Positions 44,101 to 52,540 of a stretch of DNA of 56,684 nucleotides are shown one piece after another; position 1 is the first letter of the stretch; each line of letters opens with the position of its first letter. Both the position numbers and the translations under genes were made by a program. This DNA comes from an uncultured Bryobacteraceae bacterium (GTDB taxonomy: Bacteria > Acidobacteriota > Terriglobia > Bryobacterales > Bryobacteraceae). The stretch is taken from positions 1-56,684 of the forward strand of contig CAKZUE010000005.1 in assembly GCA_937920635.1 (NCBI GenBank). Direction: 5' to 3'. The notes beneath the pieces are model-generated. The model was not told where the DNA came from, did not search any database, and worked only from the letters and a program-made list of their open reading frames with translations.

Positions 44101-44522
44101 GAGCTCAGCGTATCGCCGGTCTGCGTGCTCTCGGTCTGGAGGATGGGCGCGATGTCGCGCACCTCGACGGTCTGCGTCGTGTCGCCGACTTCCAGCTTCA
44201 CGTCGACGCGCGCCGTCTGGTTCACTTCCAGCTTGAAGGGACCCAGCGTGGAGCGCTTGAAGCCCTGCGAGGAAACATTCAAGGTGTAGTCTCCGACGGG
44301 CAGGAACAGCAGGTTGTAGACGCCTGCTTCATTGGTCTGCGTGTCGTAGGAGAGGTTCGTCGCCGCATTGGTCGCCGTCACGCGGGCGTTCGGGACGATC
44401 GCCCCAGAAGGATCCGTGACGGTGCCGGTAATGGCGCCAGTAATCGTTTGCCCGCTGGCGGACACGGCCAGTAGGCTGAGAAGCACAAACAAGGTGATAG
44501 TGATTTGTTTTGGAGTCATCAT
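41181..44522 (-). CDS. Oar-like TonB-dependent receptor (1113 residues)
   Basis: An outer-membrane receptor with signal (ITLFVLLSLLAVSASGQ), an N-terminal carboxypeptidase regulatory domain (TGTVTDPSGAIVPNARVTAT, AGVYNLLFLPVGDYTLNVS), a plug region (SQKLTSLPLKGRNFVAMTLL, GNAGGATVMLTMKSGTNQFRG region) and a beta-barrel ending RNIQFGLKFYF. It belongs to the same class as the 1204-residue receptor but is quite divergent. Two adjacent ATGs mark the start. The broken CRTAC1 gene lies upstream and a strong terminator ends the unit. Confidence 0.88.
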   Translation of the reverse strand: MMTPKQITITLFVLLSLLAVSASGQTITGAITGTVTDPSGAIVPNARVTATNAATNLSYDTQTNEAGVYNLLFLPVGDYTLNVSSQGFKRSTLGPFKLEVNQTARVDVKLEVGDTTQTVEVRDIAPILQTESTQTGDTLSSQKLTSLPLKGRNFVAMTLLIPGAVSPNPEGTNNRFGARPYVNGNREQTNNFMLDGIDVNDSIDNRVGYSPNVDALEEVKVLTGNMGADYGNAGGATVMLTMKSGTNQFRGNVFEFLRNEKLDANGFFRNRNINTAKRTGYKRNIFGGTLGGPIRRDKAFFFVNYEGTEQRTSGPASASVAPQVWRQGDLSQFPNVIKDPLAGGAPFPNKQIPQSRIVNPVALKLFSSPDLYPLPNQAGAGALGVSGNYASSSASKLKNHQGDAKLDYRLSDKDNLSGRFSWGEYESVGSRTALPVNMTSGQLGPTRSGVINWVRTFSPTVVNEARVGFSRIIIKDQTIDWSGKLGLNGNQTFGIPGGQSVAGLSSVNLGSGLTSVGASGIFSNTADNKYTYYDNLTWQKGRQLIKMGGQFMRYQQNRYYSGNNGVLGLFSYNGTYTGLDYADFLLDQLASKGRGSATGTWGHRFWRSAFFIQDDWKVLPNFTLNIGLRYEYMQPIYEVADRQVNVNTYTGELLYAGKNGNSRALYRPYKNQWMPRIGFAWTPGILNNKLVMRAGWAYMSFMEGTGANLRLPLNPPFFIETNFNYDIASPGSIKTGFADVVTADLRLDMPRPGATPQLQGRAWDLDLRPQTTSQINFTLEYQLDNATSISAGYVAQKGTHLVAPVEANQPLPGTGPVSTWPNLNLRRPLINKLPNLGNIARTESSATMDYHSLQLSARRRYTAGLELLASYTWGKTLTDNLGYYGSAFTASEGAYWQNAYDRRANRGRAFFDARHNLSIGGLYELPFGKGKKFGADMPKAADLLLGGWNISSMVLAHSGFPITVRAIDRTSQAVRGNVRANRFRKLVKNESLVNVDNFFGLPTDTAARTAFFCPAGVDDGKCPYGNPGDGLFGTASIGTEQAPSFFSMDFSIGKKFFVTESKYFDFRTEFFNVLNHVSWAPPGANLASPGTFGAVGAQVQSPRNIQFGLKFYF

Positions 44523-44703
44523 GAGTTAAACCCCTGCATGAACAAAGCTTAGCATTGTCTGGGATCGGGGGCAAGAGAAGTTACCGTTTCGTTACACCCC
44601 GTTCGGCATGTGCGATCCAACCAGTGCGGATGCCGGTATGAGCCCTGGCGCTGCAAAATCGCCGGTTCCTCGCAGGCACGGCTGCGGGGGCTCCGGCGCC
44701 TTC

Positions 44704-45965
44704 TCATCGGGGCGTGGGCTCGGTCACAGTGACAACCTGGTCCGCGGGGATGTTTTCGAGCGATTGCCGAACTCCCGACGGCCAGCGGATCTCGACGCGG
44801 CGCGCCTCACGCGCCGGGCCAAGGCCGAAGTGGACGCGCGCATCAGAACTGGCGGCGTAGCCGGTGGAGGTGGTGGCGTGATTGGAGAGGACCCGCCCGT
44901 CCGGAGTCTCGACGCGGATCACCGCGCCCAGGCCCATGCGGTTGGACCGGCGCCCCTCGAGCTGGAACAGGAGCCAGTGGTTGCCGTTGCGGGTGACGTT
45001 GCGGAACAGCTTCACCGGTCCGTTGAGCACCGTGACCACGGCGTCCAGCCTGCCATCGTTGTCTATGTCGCCGAAGGCTGCGCCGCGGTGCGGCGCGGGC
45101 CCTGGAAGGACTCGCCTGCCGTGGCGGAGACATCTTCGAATTTCACCGGCGCGCGGCCCAGGTTGCGGAACACAGAGTTGGGCTCGGCGTACAGGCGGGC
45201 GGTGATCCTCTCCGCGTTGTCGAGCACGTTTCGGCGGGCCACGAACAGATCCTTCCAGCCGTCGTTGTCGAGATCGGCGATGAAGTTCGACCAGCCCGAC
45301 AGCGGCCGCGTGAGCCGCGCCAGTCCCGAGGTTCGGGTGGCATCGGTGAAGCCGCCCGGCATGGTAAGAAACAGAGAGAAAGTCTCGTACTCGAGCGCCG
45401 TGTGCCAGATGTCGGAACGCCCGTCGTTGTCCACGTCGCGGAAGCCGGCGCCCATGCCGGACAGTACGCGCGAGTCCTCCGTCATGGAGACGCCCAGCGC
45501 CAGAGCTGACTCCTCGAACCGCTTGCCTCCGATATTGCGGAAGAAGAAGTTGGGCATGGTGTCATTGGCGGCAAAGATGTCGGTAAAGCCGTCGCCATCG
45601 AAATCGGCAAACGCCACGCCCATGCCCTTTCCGAAGTGCCGCGCACTGCCCGTCTGCGCCGACACATCGGTGAACGTGCCGTCGCCGTTGTTGCGGAACA
45701 GGCGGTTGAAGTACTTTGGCGACTCCTTGGCCAGCGAAGGAATGGCCGCGCCGTTCACCAGCTAAACGTCGAGCCAGCCGTCGCGGTTGTAGTCGATCAG
45801 CGCCACGCCCGCCAGCATCGTCTCCGGCTGGTTCTTGTTCGGCGTGGGGCAGGAGTCGGCATGGGAGCGCAGTCCGGCGCGGGCGGCGATCTCCTCGAAC
45901 ACGATGGGCGAGCCGGCGGGCTGCGCCAGCAGCAACAGCGCCAGGATCAAAAGCCATGGCCTCAT
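44704..45965 (-). pseudogene. Broken CRTAC1-family (ASPIC/UnbV) gene
   Basis: Homology starts with a signal peptide (LLILALLLLAQPAGSP) and IDYNRDGWLDV, then a TAG stop where the family has tyrosine (DGWLDV*LVNGAAIP). Beyond it the same frame continues through RLFRNNGDGTFTDV and IADLDNDGWKDLFV. At about 45105 one base is missing: FQGP changes frame and continues as HRGAAFGDIDNDG... VVTVLNGPVKLFRN, ending in a normal ASPIC/UnbV domain (VETPDGRVLSNHATTSTGY, VHFGLGPAREARRVEIRWP). Two independent lesions make it a pseudogene; two base-call errors are the alternative. It pairs with the 1113-residue receptor. Confidence 0.8.
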
Positions 45966-46034
45966 TGGAAGGAGACCGCCGCTCAGTGTACAGCCGCTGG
46001 CGGCAGCAGGGCAAACGGCGGCATAGTGGTGGAC

Positions 46035-47192
46035 ATGGGAACCGTCTTGGCCGTGCTGCTGGCGGCGTTTCTGTTGCAGGCGCCGGCGGCGAAACCTCCC
46101 GCCGCAAAGCCCGCTGCGCGCGCCGCCGCGCAGCGCGTGGAGCAGTTGATGAAGGACGGCGAGGCGGCGCGCGCGGCGGAGCTGATCGATGAAGCCATCC
46201 GCATCTACGGCGAGGTGGTGAAGCTCGCGCCGCGGCGCGCGGAGGCGTGGTGGTATCTGGGGCTGGCCCATTACGACAAAGACAATTACGCCGAAGCCGA
46301 GCGGGCGTTCGCGCGGCTGGTGGTGCTGGACCCGAACCACGGCGCGGCGCTGGCGATGCTCGGGCTGACGGAGTATCAGAACGGCAGGCACGCCGCCGCG
46401 CTGAAGCATCTGCTGGCAGCCAAGACGGCGCGCGAGCCGCTGCCGCCGGGCTCGGAGATGGACACGGTGGCGCGCTTCCATCTGATCGCGCTGATGAACT
46501 GGGCGGGACAGCACGATCTGGCCAGCGTCCTGTTGCAGGAGTTCGCGAAAGAGAAGCAGGAGACGCCGATGCTGGTGGAGGCCGCGGGCATCAACCTGCT
46601 GCGGCTCCGGCACCTGCCGGGCAAGGTTCCGCCGGAGGACCGCGAGGCGGTGCAACTGGCCGGGCGCGCGGTGCTGCTGGCGTGGAAAGGGCAACACGAA
46701 GAGGCGCGCAAGACCGGCGAGACTCTGGTGGAGCGCTTCGCGAACCGCCCCAACGCGCACTACACGCTGGGCTACGTCCATCTGATGGCCGCCGACGACG
46801 ACGCCATGGCGGCGGAGATGGAGAAGGAGATCGCGGTGGCGCCGGGCAACGTGCCGGCGCGCCTGCAACTGGCCAACTACTGGCTGAAGCAGGGCGAGGC
46901 GGAGAAGGGATTGCCGTATGCGCGCCAGGCGCTGGAGCTCGAGCCGGAGCAGTTCATGACGCACCAGATGCTGGGGCGGCTGTTGCTGGACCTGGGGCAG
47001 GTGAAGGAGTCGATCGCGGCGCTCGAGAAGGCGGTGCGGCTGGCGCCGGAGTGCCTGCTGTGCCACTCCGTGCTCGCCAATGCCTACGCGCGCGACGGGC
47101 GCGCCGCCGACGCCGAGAAGCAGTTGAAGATCCGCGCCGAGATTGCGAAACAAAGCGAAGCCTTGCGAACAGGCCCGGGAGCGGCGAAATGA
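46035..47192 (+). CDS. Exported TPR-repeat protein
   Basis: A 385-residue protein with an N-terminal hydrophobic segment (VLAVLLAAFLLQAPA) and at least six TPR-like helix pairs (AWWYLGLAHYDKDNYAEAER, ALAMLGLTEYQNGRHAAA, HYTLGYVHLMAADDDAM, HQMLGRLLLDLGQVKESI). TPRs are scaffolds for protein contacts; location is predicted periplasmic or lipid-anchored. Its stop overlaps the start of the VWFA-related gene by 4 bp, so the two form an operon. Confidence 0.8.
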   Translation: MGTVLAVLLAAFLLQAPAAKPPAAKPAARAAAQRVEQLMKDGEAARAAELIDEAIRIYGEVVKLAPRRAEAWWYLGLAHYDKDNYAEAERAFARLVVLDPNHGAALAMLGLTEYQNGRHAAALKHLLAAKTAREPLPPGSEMDTVARFHLIALMNWAGQHDLASVLLQEFAKEKQETPMLVEAAGINLLRLRHLPGKVPPEDREAVQLAGRAVLLAWKGQHEEARKTGETLVERFANRPNAHYTLGYVHLMAADDDAMAAEMEKEIAVAPGNVPARLQLANYWLKQGEAEKGLPYARQALELEPEQFMTHQMLGRLLLDLGQVKESIAALEKAVRLAPECLLCHSVLANAYARDGRAADAEKQLKIRAEIAKQSEALRTGPGAAK

Positions 47193-49150
47193 AGCGCGCG
47201 CTCGCGCTGCTGCTGGCGGCGTGCGCGGCATTGCCGGCGCAGGAGCCGCCCTCGTTCCGCGCTTCGGCTGAAGAGGTGCTGGTCGACTTCATCGTGCGCG
47301 ACCGGCGGGGACGGCAGATCACGGATCTCCGCCCCGAAGAAATCGAACTGCTGGAAGACGGCTCGCCGCAGACCCTGAAGGCGCTGCGCCGCGTGGAAGG
47401 ATTGCAGGTGCGGCAGCGGCTGCTGGGCGAGGAGGCGGACGAGGCTCGTCTCGACCCCTCGCGCAACGTGCACCTCATCGTGCTGGTCTTTGACCGGCTG
47501 AGCACGGAGGGGCGCGCGCTGGCGCGCCGCGCGGTGGAGGACCTGATGAAACAGGGCATTCCGCCGAACACGTATTACGCCGTGGCGCAGCTCGACCCGG
47601 CGTTCCGCATCGTGCAGCCGTTCACCAACGAGCCGTACCTGGTGAAGTGGGCGGCGGAAAGGATCACCGGCGTCAAAGGCGCGCGCAGTGAAGGCCCGCC
47701 GGCGATGGCGCAGGGCGCGCGCGAGGCCGCCGCGGGCGATTTCGCCGCCTCCGCCATGGCCGCCGCCGTGGCCGAGATGGAAGCCCGGGCGGCGGAGCTC
47801 GAGCGCGAGCAGCGCGGCGGGGCGGCGGCCTTCAACGGGCTGCTGTCGATGGTGCTCGGGTTGCGGAGGCTGGAGGGAAGGAAGAACGCCATTCTCTTCA
47901 GCGAGGGCCTTGCCGGCTCCGGCGCGCTGGCGCGCGCGCTCATCGGGCAGGCGAACCGCAACAACGTGGCCTTCTACACGATCGACGCGCGCGGCTTGCA
48001 CAGCGGCGTGCTGATCGCGGCGCCGGATGCCGGCCCGCCTGAGGCGCAGCCGCGGGCGCGGGCGCCGTTTCTCGAGGAGCTCGCCGCCGAGACCGGCGGG
48101 CTGGCCGTGGCCGATACCAACGACGTGCGGGCGCCGCTGCGGCAGGTGACCGAAGACGCGGCCGCGTATTACCTGGCCAGCTACACGCCGCAGAATACCA
48201 ACTGGGATGGCCGGTTCCGCAAGATCGAGCTGCGCGTCAGGCGTCCTGGCGTGCAGGTGCAGGCCCGGAGCGGATACTTCGCGCTGCCGCCCGGCATGCA
48301 GGCGCTGCTGTTTCCGCATGAAGTGCCGCTGCTGCGCGCGCTGAGCTCGAATCCGATGCCGAAGCAGGTCGACTACCGGGCGGGGATGTTCCGCTTCGGT
48401 CCCGCGCCGCAGGGCCGGGTGCAGTGCGCTTTCCAGATCGAAATCCCGATCCGCGAACTCAGCGTGCGCAAGAACGAGGCCGCCAACACCTACGAGGTGC
48501 ACGCGTCGTTCCTGGTCTTTGTCAAAGACAGCGACGGGCGGCCGGTGCGCAAGGCCACGCGCGATGTGCCGTTCTCCGGGCCGCTGGACAAGCTGCCCGC
48601 CTTCCAGGCGGGCGATTTCCTCTACAACGATCACTTCCCGCTGCCGCCGGGCCGTTACGTGATGGAGAGCGCCGTGGCGGACCGGCTGGGAGAGCGCGTG
48701 GGAACGAAGCGCGTGTCTTTCGTCGTGCCCGCGCTGCAAGAGGACGAACTCAGCGTGAGCAGCCTGGTGCTGGTGAAGCGCGTCGAGACAAGCCCGCCGG
48801 AAGAGGTCCGCTACGGGGAGGGCGACGACCGCGGGCCGAACCCGCTGCGCTTCCGGGGCGGCATGGTGACGCCGGCGCTTGATGACACGGTGCGGGGGCG
48901 GCTGGGCGTCTACTTCACGATCCACGCGCCGCAAGGCGCGGCGCCTGCGGCCGTGATCGAGATCCTGAAAGACGGCGCACCCGTCTCGCGCGCGGAGGCC
49001 GACCTCGTGGAGGAAGAAGGCGGAAGGTTCTCGTGCCTTGCCGCCGTCTCGCTGGAGAACGCGCCGGCAGGGGATTACGAACTCCGCGTGACGGCGATGG
49101 CGCAGGGCAAGGCGGCAGCCGCGCGCCGGGGCTTCACCATCGCGCCTTGA
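47189..49150 (+). CDS. VWFA-related domain protein (acidobacterial type)
   Basis: A 653-residue exported protein: signal (ALALLLAACAALPAQ), then a VWFA-related domain (VLVDFIVRDRRGRQITDL, HLIVLVFDRLSTEGRAL, GRKNAILFSEGLAG), whose DxS-like metal site is partly altered (FDRLS). The C-terminal half is beta-rich (YYLASYTPQNTNWDGRFRKI) and of no named family. Such proteins, recurrent in Acidobacteriota, probably bind partners outside the membrane. It is coupled to the TPR gene by ATGA and ends 12 bp before the convergent histidine kinase stop. Confidence 0.82.
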   Translation: MKRALALLLAACAALPAQEPPSFRASAEEVLVDFIVRDRRGRQITDLRPEEIELLEDGSPQTLKALRRVEGLQVRQRLLGEEADEARLDPSRNVHLIVLVFDRLSTEGRALARRAVEDLMKQGIPPNTYYAVAQLDPAFRIVQPFTNEPYLVKWAAERITGVKGARSEGPPAMAQGAREAAAGDFAASAMAAAVAEMEARAAELEREQRGGAAAFNGLLSMVLGLRRLEGRKNAILFSEGLAGSGALARALIGQANRNNVAFYTIDARGLHSGVLIAAPDAGPPEAQPRARAPFLEELAAETGGLAVADTNDVRAPLRQVTEDAAAYYLASYTPQNTNWDGRFRKIELRVRRPGVQVQARSGYFALPPGMQALLFPHEVPLLRALSSNPMPKQVDYRAGMFRFGPAPQGRVQCAFQIEIPIRELSVRKNEAANTYEVHASFLVFVKDSDGRPVRKATRDVPFSGPLDKLPAFQAGDFLYNDHFPLPPGRYVMESAVADRLGERVGTKRVSFVVPALQEDELSVSSLVLVKRVETSPPEEVRYGEGDDRGPNPLRFRGGMVTPALDDTVRGRLGVYFTIHAPQGAAPAAVIEILKDGAPVSRAEADLVEEEGGRFSCLAAVSLENAPAGDYELRVTAMAQGKAAAARRGFTIAP

Positions 49151-49162
49151 AAGGCGGACGGC

Positions 49163-51859
49163 TCAGCCTGCCTCCGGTTCGGCCAGCAGGGATCGGACCG
49201 CCGCAGTGAGCGCCGCAGGAGTCAGAGGCGTGCTCAGCATCGCTTCGCCCTCGGCCAGCTCCGAAGCCTGATCCTCAGGCAATTCGGCGAACAGCAGCAG
49301 CGCGCGCAGGCGCGGGTGGCGCCGCCGCAGGCGGCGGGCCAGATCGAGGCCTGAGATGTGCGTCATGCGCAGGTCCACCAGCAGCAGGCGGAAGGGATTG
49401 TCTTCCGGAGCGCTGTCCACCATGCGCAACAGGCTCTGCTCATCAGGAGCAAACTCGACATCCAGGCCTGCCTGACGCAGAGTGAGGCCGATGAGTTCGC
49501 CGGTCTGGGGATGATGGTCGAGCACGAGGACGCGCCCGGCGCTTTTTTGAACTCCGCCGCCCGCGGGCGCTCCCTGCGGAGGCAGCGCGCCTTCGGCCGA
49601 AGGCAGCAGGATGCGGAATGCCGCGCCCGCGCCTGGCTCGCTGCTGACGGTGATCCAGCCGCCGCTCTGGCGCACGATGCCGTACACGGAAGACAGCCCA
49701 AGCCCGGTGCCCTTGCCCTCGGGCTTGGTGGTGAAGAACGGCTCGAAGACGCGGCGGCGGGTCTGCTCGTCCATGCCGCACCCCGTATCGGAGACGAGCA
49801 GTTCCACATACCTGCCGGGGGCGATCGTCTCGGCGCCGAGACCGGAGAACTCCCTCATCAGCAGCGTGGACGTACGGATGCGGAAGACGCCGCCGCGGGG
49901 CATGGCGTCGTGGGAGTTGGCGGCGAGATTGATGAGCACCTGTTCCAGTTGCAACGGGTCGGCGTGGACCAGACAGACCTGATCGGCCAGATCCAGCTCC
50001 ATCTGCACACGGTCTCCCAGCAGCGGTTTCAGCAGCCCCTCGCTGTCCCGGATCAGTTGGTTGAGGTCGAACAGCCGGGGCGAAAGGATCTGCTTGCGGC
50101 TGAAGGCGAGCAGTTGCCGGGTCAGTTCCGCCGCGCGTTCGCCGGCGCGCTGGATTTCGCGCACGTGCTGGAATCGCGGATCGCCGGGAGGAATCGCGCC
50201 GGCCAGCAACTGGCTGTAGCCGTTGATCACCGTGAGCAGGTTGTTGAAGTCATGCGCCACGCCGCCGGCCAGCGTGCCCACGGACTCCATGCGCTGCATC
50301 TGCCGCAGCAGCTCTTCGGTGTGTTTCTGCTCGGTGATGTCCTGCACCATGCCGGCGACGCGCGGCTTTCCATCCGGCCCGGTGATCCACTCGCCCGTGC
50401 TGCGGACATGCCGCTCCTGCCCTCCCGGCAGTTGCACGCGGAACTCGAGCACCCGGCTCTGGCGGCGGGCGTCGCTCGAACGGACTATGGCATCCACGCG
50501 CTGGCGGTCGGCCGGGTGAACGAGGGAGAGGAACGACTCATAGGAAGGCTTTACCGAAGAAGGGGTGATGCCAAAGATCCGGTACACCTCGTCGGACCAG
50601 AAGAGTCTTCCGCTTTCCGGATCCCGGCTCCAGAGGCCGATGTGCGCCGTGCGCTGGGCCCGCTCCAGAGTGCCGCGGCTCTCCTTCAACTCGCGCTCCG
50701 CTTTCCGCCGGAGCCAGATGTTGATGATCAGGACCACGATCAGCAGCATCTGGAACACCACCAACACCGCGCCGGCCCACAGCAGGCGCCGGTCCGCCAG
50801 CGACAGCGCCCGCCAGCCGCCGGATTCGCCGACGATCTCGGCTTCGCGCGGCAACAGCGTGCGGGGAATGCCCCATTGCGCGGCCACCGCGTCGTCGATG
50901 ATCAGGCGGATGTTGCCCTGCTCGCGCAAAGGAATGGCGGCGGGGGAGACCCCGTGCAGGACTTCCACGGCCATCCTGCCGGCAAGCTGGCCGTGCGAAA
51001 AGCCGGCGCTCGTGTTGCCTGCCAGAATTCCCTGCCCCAGGACGCGTAGATGTGGGCTGATGACCGGAGCGGAGCTGGCCCGCGCCACCTGCTCGGCCAC
51101 TCCGCGCGAGCTCACATACCGCCCCCCGAAATCGCGCGTGAAATGCGTGAGCACCACCAGCGTGTCCGGTGGCAGCGCGCGCAACTGCTCCAGGATGCGC
51201 TCCACGGGAATCCGCGATCCCTCCAGGAAGCGGAACTCGAGCTGCGGGCGTGTCCGGCTGATCTGGCCGTAAAACTCCCGGTGTTCGAAACCCGTCGGCG
51301 AGTTGTCCGTCACGACGGCCACCGTCTTTGTGGACGGCAGGAAACGCAGCGCCGCATCCAGAAAATCCGAGGCCGTCGAGATCTCGCGGACGCCGGTGAA
51401 GCGCTCGCGCGGCAGGCTGTCGATCAACTCCTTCGAGCCCACGCCGCAGAAGACCACAGGCGTGCGCTGAAGCGCCGGAGGCGCGGCTTTCACCAGATAT
51501 TCCACCGCGGCGTCGTCGCAGGCGATCACCACATCAAAGCGCCTGCCGGCATGACGCTGCGACAGGACATGGTTCATCCACGCCCAGGACTCCCGCTGCG
51601 CATAGCGCCGCGAGTCCAGATACTCCGTCCACGCCGCCACATGAAACGAGCGTTCTTCCAGAGCCGCTTTCAGCCCGAGCGTGACCTCGGAGGACCAGTT
51701 GTAGGTCGGATCGTAAGAGTGGAGGATCAGAACGTGGGCCGAGGATTCGCCGCCTTCCGGCTGAGCGCGCAGTGCGGACGCGGCCAGAAGCACAGGCAGC
51801 AGCATGGCAGCCCGCACGGACCGGCTGGCGCAAACACCCGGCTGCCCTGTTTCCAGCAC
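49163..51859 (-). CDS. Hybrid sensor histidine kinase with ABC-type ligand-binding domain
   Basis: An 898-residue membrane kinase. Residues about 35-340 are an extracytoplasmic ABC-substrate-binding (periplasmic-binding) fold (HVLILHSYDPTYNWSSEV, VVIACDDAAVEYL, IIDDAVAAQWGI), then a transmembrane segment (VLVVFQMLLIVVLIINIWL), a PAS domain (HIGLWSRDPESGRLFWSDEV), HisKA with the phosphoacceptor histidine in AGGVAHDFNNLL, HATPase_c (NLAANSHDA, DTGCGMDE, GKGTGLGLSSVYG) and a C-terminal receiver (VLVLDHHPQTGEL, LLLVDLRMTHISGLDL). The receiver keeps the aspartate in VDLRM but its acidic pocket is DHH and its lysine position reads TPLTP, so it looks degenerate. An ATG 18 codons in is an alternative start. 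Confidence 0.88.
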   Translation of the reverse strand: MLETGQPGVCASRSVRAAMLLPVLLAASALRAQPEGGESSAHVLILHSYDPTYNWSSEVTLGLKAALEERSFHVAAWTEYLDSRRYAQRESWAWMNHVLSQRHAGRRFDVVIACDDAAVEYLVKAAPPALQRTPVVFCGVGSKELIDSLPRERFTGVREISTASDFLDAALRFLPSTKTVAVVTDNSPTGFEHREFYGQISRTRPQLEFRFLEGSRIPVERILEQLRALPPDTLVVLTHFTRDFGGRYVSSRGVAEQVARASSAPVISPHLRVLGQGILAGNTSAGFSHGQLAGRMAVEVLHGVSPAAIPLREQGNIRLIIDDAVAAQWGIPRTLLPREAEIVGESGGWRALSLADRRLLWAGAVLVVFQMLLIVVLIINIWLRRKAERELKESRGTLERAQRTAHIGLWSRDPESGRLFWSDEVYRIFGITPSSVKPSYESFLSLVHPADRQRVDAIVRSSDARRQSRVLEFRVQLPGGQERHVRSTGEWITGPDGKPRVAGMVQDITEQKHTEELLRQMQRMESVGTLAGGVAHDFNNLLTVINGYSQLLAGAIPPGDPRFQHVREIQRAGERAAELTRQLLAFSRKQILSPRLFDLNQLIRDSEGLLKPLLGDRVQMELDLADQVCLVHADPLQLEQVLINLAANSHDAMPRGGVFRIRTSTLLMREFSGLGAETIAPGRYVELLVSDTGCGMDEQTRRRVFEPFFTTKPEGKGTGLGLSSVYGIVRQSGGWITVSSEPGAGAAFRILLPSAEGALPPQGAPAGGGVQKSAGRVLVLDHHPQTGELIGLTLRQAGLDVEFAPDEQSLLRMVDSAPEDNPFRLLLVDLRMTHISGLDLARRLRRRHPRLRALLLFAELPEDQASELAEGEAMLSTPLTPAALTAAVRSLLAEPEAG

Positions 51860-51902
51860 GTTCTACCATCATACGGGCGCGGCTCGCGGATTGTCGGGGC
51901 CG

Positions 51903-52349
51903 TCAAGCCTCCGGCGCCTCGCCGTCCTCATGATGCAGCAGGAAGTCTTCGTCCACCGGCTTGCGCCCGCGAAACCCCTCCTCGGCGCCGTGCCACCAGG
52001 CGATGTCGGGTTCGCCCAAACGCCAGCACAGCAGCACTTCGCGGCCTTGGTACATCGTGGGGAAGTCCACGAGCCCCATCTCCAGGTCCTTCACCTGGAC
52101 ACCCAGCGCCTCCAGCCGCCCGAGCGCCGCCTGCAAACGCGCAGACGCTTCGCGCACGCCGGATTGCCAGCGGTCCACGTCGGTGACGTCCAGAGATACG
52201 CCGCCCATCAGTCGAGCTTTCGTTGTGAAGGCGGCCACCGACTGCCGGATCCCCTCGAGTTCCCGGCGAGCCCGCATCGCCTCTTCCAGCCTCTGGCGCA
52301 CTTCGGGCAGTATGCGGCGCGCCGAGTGCAACGTGAACCTTAAATGCAT
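51903..52349 (-). CDS. DUF2203-family protein
   Basis: A 148-residue cytoplasmic protein. It starts with an HTH-like/coiled helical region (SARRILPEVRQRLEEAMRA) and ends with the DUF2203 signature: GVQVKDLEMGLVDFPTMYQG, LLCWRLGEPDIAWWH and GFRGRKPVDE. Function of the family is unknown. A ribosome-binding AGGGACAGGG precedes the ATG. It is divergent from the ZnuD-like receptor and may share its regulatory region. Confidence 0.82.
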   Translation of the reverse strand: MHLRFTLHSARRILPEVRQRLEEAMRARRELEGIRQSVAAFTTKARLMGGVSLDVTDVDRWQSGVREASARLQAALGRLEALGVQVKDLEMGLVDFPTMYQGREVLLCWRLGEPDIAWWHGAEEGFRGRKPVDEDFLLHHEDGEAPEA

Positions 52350-52540
52350 CCCTGTCCCTCTCTCTATTCCAGAGTGCCATGCGGGGCTCCGCCGCTGAAA
52401 CACTCCGGTCGGCCGGTGCATCCCGTCTTCGATGATGCGTCCCGCTCATCCGCCAGAATGGCCCGCTCATGCTCTGATCCGCGCCGGCCAGAGGAATCGC
52501 TCGCTTTCAGGACAGTGCGATTCGACAATAAAGGCCAGTT

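Noticed and set aside
41124-44474. Long plus-strand reading frame of over 1100 codons antisense to the second receptor
   Set aside because: It is the antisense shadow of a high-GC receptor gene; the minus strand has the signal peptide, plug and barrel and the plus frame has no family signature.
45756-45764. Amber codon in CRTAC1 as pyrrolysine or recoding
   Set aside because: It replaces a tyrosine and the gene has an independent frameshift, so decay or error explains it better.
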